Assembly: GCA_030849075.1 (NCBI GenBank)
Contig: JASAOO010002833.1
Coordinates: 1 to 10,706 of the forward strand
DNA: 10,706 nt
Direction: 5' to 3'
Origin: Zelonia costaricensis
Taxonomy: Eukaryota; Euglenozoa; Kinetoplastea; Trypanosomatida; Trypanosomatidae
The notes under the pieces were generated by a model, which was not told where the DNA came from, searched no databases, and worked only from the letters and a program-made list of their open reading frames with translations. Numbering within the stretch: position 1 is the stretch's first letter; each line of letters opens with the position of its first letter. This document shows, piece by piece, positions 1 through 6,700 of this stretch. A program made the position numbers and the translations under genes.

Positions 1-101
1 GCCAGCTTGGCGTGGTATACGTGCGGCTCCCCCCCCCCCCCCCCCCCGCGAGACATCCTTCCTTTCTCCGTGCGCACGCTGCCGCCGTGTCCGTCGCGGC
101 G
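1..101 (+). other. Upstream spacer and 5' leader of the USP gene
   Basis: No gene is seen here. The reading frame of the protease stays open back to the window edge, but no ATG in any forward frame occurs before position 102, so this is leader rather than coding sequence. It holds a long C run (29-47) followed by AG at 51-52, the usual arrangement of a trypanosomatid trans-splice site. The true upstream boundary lies outside the window. Confidence 0.6.
29..52 (+). promoter_or_regulatory. Candidate spliced-leader acceptor for the USP gene
   Basis: A run of 19 C (29-47) is followed by the first AG at 51-52. In trypanosomatids the first AG after a polypyrimidine tract is usually the spliced-leader acceptor. 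Use of this site would leave a 5' UTR of about 49 bases with no upstream ATG before the start at 102. A pure C tract is a weaker acceptor signal than a U-rich one, and an acceptor outside the window is possible. Confidence 0.4.
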
Positions 102-2360
102 ATGGGGAATGAGACGAGCAAGCAGGTCGGCGCGAGCTCACCGACAGCAGCGCCTGGCCACGCGCGCCGCAGCACCCACTCCGGCACCCTGAGCAGCGGC
201 ACCAAGACCTTCGGTAACCCCGCCACGGCCGCAACGTCAGCCACCGCGGGCAGCACGGCCGACGGCACGGGCAGCCCTCGCAAGACGACGGCTCCGCTGC
301 TGCCCAGCGCCTCGGCGCCCTCCCTCGCGCCGCAGACGACGTCGTCGTCACCTCCGGTGGAAGGCCTCAGGCCCCGGTCAGCGAGCATCGCCATCGACGC
401 CGGCAACAGCGGCTGCGGTGGTGGTGTTGGTGCCGGTTCGCCGGCCGGGGCGTCCGTGCCCCGCTACGTGGGCTCGAACAGCATGGTGTACACCCTGCCC
501 AGCTTCACCTCGGAAACGGTGCTGGGTGGCGCGGGCGGCTGCGCGCCGGTGCGCAGTCAGCCCATCGCGATGCCGAAGGTGGCATCGACGCAGCTGCCGC
601 TCGTCTCCTCCGGCAGCGACTTCCGCATGGGCGCCCCGTCCTCGCCGCTGTCCCCGTCGCGCCGGCACTTCCCCGCCCCCGGCGTGTCGACGCCGATCGC
701 CATTCCGACGTACAACACGAGCACGACGGCCGTGGAGGAGCTCTCGTGCACGTCGCCGGTGCTCAAGTCGTACCGCCAGGCCTCCTTCTCGCAGTCGAAG
801 CGCGACGCCTGCCTTGCCCGCTCGCCGACGTCGCCGCCGGCGACCTTCATGAGTGGCTCCTCCTTCTGCGCCGGCGCACCGGACGGGCCGGTGGTGCTCA
901 GCACCGTCGCGTCGTCGTCCCCCGGCGGCGGTAGCGGGGGGTCCCCGAGTGCCGGCATCCACACCAAGTTCCTGGAGATCACCGGGCACCCCCTTGGCCT
1001 CGAGAATTACGGCAGCACCTGCTACTGCAACTCGGTGATCCAGCTCATCTACCACTGCACGCCGCTGCGGCTGCGGCTGCTCGAGCTGCACGACGTGTAC
1101 CTGACCAAAAAAGGGAAGGCCGGCTTCGAGGAGGGCACGGTGCTCCACCAGCTGTGCAACCTGATCGCCGTCATGCACAAGTCCAACAACCGCAGCAGGG
1201 ACAAGTACGCGCGCGAGAAGATCGCGCCGAAGGACTTGCTCACCTGCGTGCGCGCGAAGAACGAGGTCTTCAACAACGACATGCAGCAGGACGCGCACGA
1301 GTTCACGATGTTCCTGCTGAACGACATCATCGACACGGAGCAGCGCATCATGGCCGACCCCGCCAACATCAACCTCTTCCTTCAGCACGAGGCGTCCATG
1401 AAGAAGAAGGGCACCTCCACCTTCGGCTTCTGGAAGAGCAGCAAGGACAAGTCTATCAGCGGCGGCGCCGGCGGCGGGTCGAAGGCGCACAAGAGCGAAA
1501 AGGCATCCTCGACGACAACCCCATCCAAGAGCGCTGGCAAGCCGCTGCAGCCCTTCACGGGGGAGCTCACCCCCTTGCAGGTCATCCTGCAGGGCCAGTT
1601 CGGCTCCCTCACGGCGTGCCTCGAGTGCGAGAGAGTGACGGCCCGCGACGAGGTCTTCATCGACCTGAGCCTGGAGACGGCGCAGGGGACGTCGCTGCTG
1701 CGCTGCCTCGACCACTTCGGCGACCCCGAGTACTTCTGGGGAAAGAACAAGCTGCGCTGCGACGAGTGCAAGACCTCGGTGCGGGCGGCGAAGACGATTC
1801 ACGTGCAGCAGCTCCCCCAGTACGCCCTGCTTATCCACCTCAAGCGCTTCCAGTACGACGTGAAGCGGCAGAACTTTACCAAGAAGGCCGACCACGTCGC
1901 ACTGCCCATGCAGATGGACGTCGAGGAGTACCTGACGGATCCCGAGGTGATCGAGCAGAGCATGCGCAACGAGCAGGCCCGGTCGCAGCAGCGCGACACC
2001 GTGAGCACTACCGGGAGCAAGAAGCACGACGCGGCAGCGGCGGCGTCCACACCCGCCAGTGCCTCGCCCGACACCTTCAAACCCGCCCCGGAGGAGGTGC
2101 GCCGCAAGCTGCGCGGCATCGCACGGCACAAGGCGCGCTTCGAGCTCACGGGCTTCGTGGCCCACCTCGGCGAGGGCCCCAACTCGGGCCACTACTTCAC
2201 GTGCGTCCGCTACGGTCCGCAGCTCTGGCGCCGCTTCGACGACGACACCGTCTCCACCATGGCGGAGCGCGACGTGCAGCAGTACTTCGGTGTGCCCTCC
2301 GACGCGGCGGGTGTGGTGACCACAACGGCGTACATCCTGCTGTACGAGCGCGTCGCGTAG
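102..2360 (+). CDS. Ubiquitin-specific protease, USP12/USP46-like, putatively N-myristoylated
   Basis: A 752-residue cysteine deubiquitinase (family C19) that removes ubiquitin from proteins. The first 285 residues are Ser/Ala/Pro/Thr-rich and probably disordered. The catalytic domain runs from about 295 to the end. Its Cys box is NYGSTCYCNSV with nucleophile C307, the QQDAHEF box is at 395-401, and the zinc-knuckle pairs are CLEC (C506, C509) and CDEC (C553, C556). The His box NSGHYF carries H697, and D713 lies in FDDD. MQQDAHEF, LIHLKRFQY and the C-terminal YILLYER resemble USP12/USP46, but two low-complexity inserts (about 433-487 and 620-670) make it larger. I chose the ATG at 102, the first in the window. 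It gives MGNETS, with Gly2 and Ser6 as N-myristoyltransferase prefers, so the enzyme may be membrane-tethered. In animals USP12/46 need WD40 partners (UAF1/WDR48); whether this one does is unknown. The family is certain, the exact orthology less so. Confidence 0.95.
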   Translation: MGNETSKQVGASSPTAAPGHARRSTHSGTLSSGTKTFGNPATAATSATAGSTADGTGSPRKTTAPLLPSASAPSLAPQTTSSSPPVEGLRPRSASIAIDAGNSGCGGGVGAGSPAGASVPRYVGSNSMVYTLPSFTSETVLGGAGGCAPVRSQPIAMPKVASTQLPLVSSGSDFRMGAPSSPLSPSRRHFPAPGVSTPIAIPTYNTSTTAVEELSCTSPVLKSYRQASFSQSKRDACLARSPTSPPATFMSGSSFCAGAPDGPVVLSTVASSSPGGGSGGSPSAGIHTKFLEITGHPLGLENYGSTCYCNSVIQLIYHCTPLRLRLLELHDVYLTKKGKAGFEEGTVLHQLCNLIAVMHKSNNRSRDKYAREKIAPKDLLTCVRAKNEVFNNDMQQDAHEFTMFLLNDIIDTEQRIMADPANINLFLQHEASMKKKGTSTFGFWKSSKDKSISGGAGGGSKAHKSEKASSTTTPSKSAGKPLQPFTGELTPLQVILQGQFGSLTACLECERVTARDEVFIDLSLETAQGTSLLRCLDHFGDPEYFWGKNKLRCDECKTSVRAAKTIHVQQLPQYALLIHLKRFQYDVKRQNFTKKADHVALPMQMDVEEYLTDPEVIEQSMRNEQARSQQRDTVSTTGSKKHDAAAAASTPASASPDTFKPAPEEVRRKLRGIARHKARFELTGFVAHLGEGPNSGHYFTCVRYGPQLWRRFDDDTVSTMAERDVQQYFGVPSDAAGVVTTTAYILLYERVA

Positions 2361-2373
2361 TGGCGGCCCTCTT

Positions 2374-2376
<3 letters not shown>

Positions 2377-2406
<30 letters not shown>
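2377..2406 (+). repeat. (GT)15 microsatellite just after the USP stop
   Basis: A perfect GT dinucleotide run beginning 17 bases after the TAG at 2358-2360. In the mRNA it would be a UG repeat at the very start of the 3' UTR. Its length is likely to vary between strains. Confidence 0.97.
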
Positions 2407-2407
<1 letters not shown>

Positions 2408-2479
2408 GCTCTCACTGCGTGCCCGCGCTGCTCTGTTGTTCTTCTTGCTTGTGTATTTCTGTCTCTCCACGGCAGACGC

Positions 2480-2490
2480 GGGGGGGGGGG
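2480..2490 (+). repeat. G11 homopolymer
   Basis: Eleven consecutive G within the USP 3' spacer, followed about 90 bases on by a C10 run (2579-2588). The two runs are complementary and could pair in RNA; equally they may be independent low-complexity slippage products. Lengths of such runs are often unreliable in assemblies. Confidence 0.9.
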
Positions 2491-2769
2491 TGAGGCGCCT
2501 CGGGGTGTCTGCTGCCAACCGCGGTCTCCAGGGCCGCGTGACGGCATTCCCCACCCATCCACCAACCCCTTCCCTTTGCCCCCCCCCCGCCCTTGCCTCC
2601 CCCGCGCCTCCTTCGAGAGCCGCTTCCGCTCCTTCAAGTGTCCACGCGTGAGGAGCCCTGCGGTCCTGTCACGTGTGTCGCCTGCCGTTGCCCCCTCGTC
2701 CTCCCCCTCTCCCCCCCCCTCTGTCTCCCGTCATGCGTGGCGTCACGAGCGCATCGCTGCGTCGCGTAC

Positions 2770-2809
2770 GTGTGTGTGTGTGTGTTTGTGTGTGTGGGTG
2801 TGTGTGGGT
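2770..2809 (+). repeat. Interrupted GT microsatellite
   Basis: About 40 bases of GT repeats with TTT and GGG interruptions, in the same orientation as the run at 2377-2406. The mRNA or precursor would carry UG repeats. Confidence 0.92.
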
Positions 2810-2865
2810 TGGTCACTCACCCCACGGCACGTAGCGTGGGCTTTTGTGTGTACGCGTGTAATTCT

Positions 2866-2919
2866 GGTGTGTGTCTGTCTCTGTGTCTGTGTGTGGGGGG
2901 GGGGTGTCTGTGTGTGTGC
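2866..2919 (+). repeat. Imperfect GT/CT/G-rich microsatellite with a G10 run
   Basis: GT repeats mixed with GTCT units and a run of ten G at 2895-2904. It is again G/T-rich on the sense strand. Confidence 0.88.
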
Positions 2920-3036
2920 GTATCGTGGCTCTTGGTTTTCTTTATGGCGATGCCTCTCCCCCTTCCCCTTTTCTCTCTTTCCGGGTGCGCGCATTGTGGC
3001 GCGTCTCTGTTGTATGTACTTCTCGGTGGTCGCCCG

Positions 3037-3060
3037 CTCCCCTCCCCCTCCCCCTCCCCC
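3037..3060 (+). repeat. CTCCCC polypyrimidine repeat
   Basis: Uninterrupted pyrimidine tract of C4-C5 blocks separated by single T. It may be one of several tracts that guide polyadenylation of the upstream USP mRNA. No strong acceptor AG follows closely. Confidence 0.8.
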
Positions 3061-3137
3061 GTCTCTGTCGTCGTCTGCGTGACGGCTGATGCTGTTGTTC
3101 AACCTGGTGGAGCGAGTCCACACGCCCATGAACACAT

Positions 3138-3177
3138 TCTTCACCCCCCCCTCCCCACCCCACTCCACTCCACTCCG
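3138..3177 (+). repeat. Pyrimidine tract with CCACT pentamer repeats
   Basis: C-rich stretch ending in three tandem CCACT units. It lies within the processing zone between USP and PWI1. It could mark a minor trans-splice site or a polyadenylation zone; ATG triplets further downstream (3421, 3436) make it a less suitable acceptor for PWI1 than the tracts at 3464 and 3595. Confidence 0.6.
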
Positions 3178-3463
3178 GTTCTTCTACACCGCTCGACTCA
3201 ATCTGAGAAAAGAAAACGACTATCAACGAACTTGCCGCCCGCCGACCTCAGCGTTCGCAGTTTGCTGCTCGACGACACGTCTTCGGTCCGCACCGTAGCG
3301 GGCGTGTGGTCTCAGCCGACCGCAGCCACATCAGCGGCAGTAACACACGCATCTTCGCAGCGTCAACCTCGGTGTCCACGGCGTCTGAACAAGAGACAGG
3401 CGCCGTGACGCCTCACGCACATGTGTGCGTCTTGAATGAGGTGACCCCACTCGGCCCATCCCC

Positions 3464-3502
3464 CCTCCTCCTCCTCCTCCTGCTTCGAACCCCACGAGAC
3501 AG
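3464..3502 (+). promoter_or_regulatory. Candidate spliced-leader acceptor for PWI1 (distal)
   Basis: A CCT-repeat polypyrimidine tract (about 3464-3485) is followed by AG at 3497-3498 and 3501-3502. There is no ATG between here and the PWI1 start at 3754, so use of this site would give a clean 5' UTR of about 250 bases. Confidence 0.4.
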
Positions 3503-3594
3503 GCAAGCGCACAAGCCGACCACACACAGAGATAAAGAGACGCAGACACGCACGCAGGCTAACCACCCGCGGCTGTCCCCACCTGCACCTGCAA

Positions 3595-3628
3595 CCCCCC
3601 CCCTCCCCCTCCCGAGTGTAGTTCGCAG
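3595..3628 (+). promoter_or_regulatory. Candidate spliced-leader acceptor for PWI1 (proximal)
   Basis: A C/T tract at 3595-3613 is followed by AG at 3615-3616, 3620-3621 and 3627-3628. No ATG occurs before 3754, so the 5' UTR would be about 125-140 bases. I rate this and the distal tract as about equally likely. Confidence 0.4.
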
Positions 3629-3753
3629 TGCCTCACCTCTTCGCGCTTCGTCGGCGGTGGGCACACCTCAGGTCACACATCGCGCCAGAGCAGAGCAGCT
3701 TCACCCTCTCCTTGCACTGCGCTCTTCGCCAACGGAGGCTGCGCTGAGCGGCA

Positions 3754-6700
3754 ATGCTGTCGTTGCGCTGGGCGAGTCGCTGTGCCGCTGCCGCTCCCGC
3801 TCCCGTGGTGCCGGCTGTGCACGGGCTTCTGAGTCGGCGCGGCTATCGCGACTACGGCGACGGTGGAAGAGGTTCGCGGTCACCGCAGGCGGCGGCGTCG
3901 CACGACCCGTCGCAGCGCTCGGCTCAGCACTCGCACAGAGGAGGCTACACGCCACGCAATGGGCGGGGACGGGGCTACACCGCAGCACACCCGCGCTCCT
4001 CCTTTCTCCCCACCAACGCCACCCCGCCGGCTCCCTCCCTCACCTCACACTCCTCGCCACACGCACCGCGCACGTGCGAGGGAACTGCGGTGCAGGTGAC
4101 AAGCGAGTCCGCTGACGCGGCAGCGGCGGCGGCAGCCACGGCGCGACCCACATTCTGGTCGCAGCCGGTGCAGCACGTGCCGGTGGGCATGCTGAAGCGG
4201 CGGCACGTACTAGCCCGTGTGCAGGACAAGAAGTCGCGCTTCCTCGTGCGCAGCCGCATCCGCGAGGACGGCGTGGTCTCCAACTTCTTCGCCATCGGCT
4301 TCCCGCCCGCCGAGCCACCGGCGCCGCCCGGCACCCCGCCCAGGCCGGGCACGCACGTGTACGTCTACGAGGTGTACGTGACAAGCGAGTCGGCCCCGCC
4401 GATGGCAAAGGCGCGCGGAGGAGCTGCACCGCCACGCAAACCCGTCAGCGCCCCCGCCGCGGACCGCACCGAGCGGCGCGTGCCGCCGGGCCGGGCGTGG
4501 CGCGCTGTCGAGCGCTTTCTGCGACACCGCTACTCGGGCGTCATGGCCGCCGCGCTGCCGCCGCTCGTGCAGGTGAACAACAGCGTGTACGCGGCGGCCC
4601 CGCTGCCGGCCGAGGCGCTCGTGCTGCCGCGCACGTACCTCGACCTCGGGTGGAAGGTCGCGGAGCTGCGCCTCCAGCGCCGCTGCCACTTCGCGGAGCT
4701 GCCGCCGGGGGAGCTGCAGATGGTGATGAACAAGATCGTCCCGGAGGTGGCGCACGCCGCGCACCGCGAGGAGCGCAAGTGCGCGAACTCGGCAACCGGG
4801 TTCCTCGAGGTGGTGCGGGAGCGCACTGGCAAGATGCTGTGCACCATGCAGGGGGTGTCGGCGGGTGGGCTGCGGGTGTACCGCGGGGTGCTGGTGCAGG
4901 CGGTGTTCGTGGATGCGGCCGCGGCGGACACGACAGCGTCGACTGCTGGCGCGGATGGGCCTGAGGCTGCGCCAGCGGCGGCCACCCCTTCTGCGGCGGG
5001 AGTTGCGCGTTCGGCAGGCACGGCGGAGCCTGCGTGCCCCGTCACGAGCCGCACTCTGGGCGACGCCCCGGTCGGCCTCAGCAGCGCCGCCGCGCCGCCC
5101 ACGCGCTTCGAGGTGCTCGCCTTCCTGCGCGCCTTCGCATACCGCGGCACGGAGGCGGAGAGCTACCGCATCCGCGATGCGTCCGGGGTGTTCCTCGCGT
5201 CCCTGTGGGCCCCCGCGACGCCACGCGCGCTGACCATCGGCGCCGTGTATGACGCCGCGCCAGTGCGCATTCGCGAGTTCGCGGAGCGCGGCAACGCCCG
5301 CTTGATCGAGCTCCTTCCAGAGACGAAGTTGACGATGGTGGCGGCAGCGCCGCAACGCGCAAGCCCTGCACGCCGTCTCGCCTCCCCAGCACCGAGCACG
5401 ACGGCCACACCACGACTTCCTGGTCAGCTCAGTTTAAAGATCGACACAAAGGGCACCCTCGCCGCGGAGGCGTCGCTGTGGGAGGAGGTGCTGCAGCACT
5501 TCGGTCCCGGCCCGTACCACGAGGCCGCCCAGCAGCGCATCCGCAAGTCCGTGCACGGCGTGCCCGTCGTGCTCGCCTACTCGCTGCGCCAGGGCATCGT
5601 GCGCGATGTGCGCTTTGACACAGACGCGCTGCTGGCGGCTGCCACCGCGACCCGCGCGCTGGCCGGTTCTGATGCACCGGGGGTGCCCGCGTCCAGCACT
5701 GCAGCGCGCGGCCACGGCGTGGGGGAGGTCGCCAAGGGGGCCGCGCCGATGATGGGCGACGGTGCCTCCAGCTCGGTGGCGGGCTCGCTGCTGTGCGTGC
5801 GTGAGCCGCGTCTGCGTGCGCTGCTGCCGCACCTCGACGCCACACAGCCGTGTGCCATTCTGACAGACCACACCGTGGTGCCGCTGCAGGTGCTGCACTG
5901 CTGCCATGACCCCCGCATGCGCAGCTGGCAGGACATCGGCGTCGCGGTGCTGTCGCTGATGCCGGAGCAGCGGTCGGAGCTGCTTGGCAACATCCAGGGC
6001 CTACTAGAAACGGGGCTGCGGCGCTGGGGTCTGACGCTGGAGAAGGAGGGGCTGCGCACCAAGGCGCTCTCGCTGCTGCCGGCGCCGATGAAGAGCGTCG
6101 CGCCGTCGCCGTCGCGTTACCAACAGGGCGGCGCCGCCTGGGGGACGGCCGCGTCCCACGCCGCCTCCGACTTCCCCACCACAATTTTGATCATCGGCGT
6201 CGCCGGACCGCGGTGCACGGCCGAGCAGACCAAACGCACCACCCTGACGGCCCAGCACCTGGCCCAGTACTTCCGCACGCCACTGGTGACGTGTGTCGCG
6301 GACGAGAGCGCGGCGGTGCAGTACGTACATGAGCAGCTCGTCGGTCCGGCGGCGGCGCCGGGGGCGCGGCCGTCGCTGAAGGATCCGAACGCGTCCGTGG
6401 TGCTTGTCACCAGCGAGCACGACACCCGGGCAACGCGGTGGCTGCAGGTGGAGTGCATGTGCCGTGGCGCGCACTTCCTCGCCGCCGCGCCTGCGGCGAA
6501 CCCGAAGCGGCTGAACTTGATGGCATCGCAGCTGCGGCGCCGCATCGCCACGCAGTTCGAGCTCGACCCCCTCCGCGGCATCGACCTGCGTGCCGAGGTG
6601 CCGGTGCTCGGGCAGCGCAACGTGCTCTTCGTCGGTGTCGACTCGTGTCATACGAACACGCACAGCATCGGCTGCATCGTCGGCATCCTCAGCACCCCAC

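Larger units (their letters stand above)
2361..3753 (+). other. Intergenic spacer: 3' UTR of USP and 5' leader of PWI1
   Basis: 1.39 kb without a credible gene. Open frames here translate to repeat-derived Val-Cys, Thr-His or Pro-rich peptides. The first half holds GT microsatellites, G and C homopolymers and T-rich stretches, as expected of a 3' UTR. From about 3037 onward CT tracts become frequent, as expected of the polyadenylation and trans-splicing zone. In-frame TGA at 3745-3747, three codons before the PWI1 ATG, rules out an upstream extension of that gene. I see no tRNA, snoRNA or recognisable retroposon, but a degenerate SIDER-type element could not be excluded by eye. Confidence 0.7.

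Noticed and set aside
12..101. Longer USP N-terminus starting from a GTG at 12
   Set aside because: Trypanosomatid nuclear genes start with ATG. The stretch encodes poly-Pro from a C homopolymer and would remove the myristoylation motif from the N-terminus.
378..2192. 604-codon open frame on the minus strand opposite the USP gene
   Set aside because: Arg/His/Val-rich shadow typical of the antisense of GC-rich coding DNA. It has no family motif, and a real USP with all catalytic boxes occupies the other strand.
2480..2588. G11 and C10 runs as a hairpin terminator or regulatory stem
   Set aside because: Pairing is possible, but homopolymer runs are scattered through all spacers here and no compensatory structure is visible. 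Trypanosomatid mRNAs are not ended by such hairpins.
1154..3082. 642-codon plus-strand frame overlapping USP and the spacer
   Set aside because: A +1-type shadow of the USP gene that runs on into GT-repeat DNA (Val-Cys repeats). No recognisable domain.
2593..3408. 271-codon frame in the USP-PWI1 spacer
   Set aside because: Its translation is dominated by Val/Cys from GT repeats and Pro/Ser from CT tracts, with no motif, so it is best explained by stop-poor low-complexity DNA.
3306..4115. 269-codon frame overlapping the start of PWI1
   Set aside because: It begins with GTG, gives Arg/Leu/Ser-rich sequence with no motif, and overlaps the well-supported PWI1 N-terminus in another frame.
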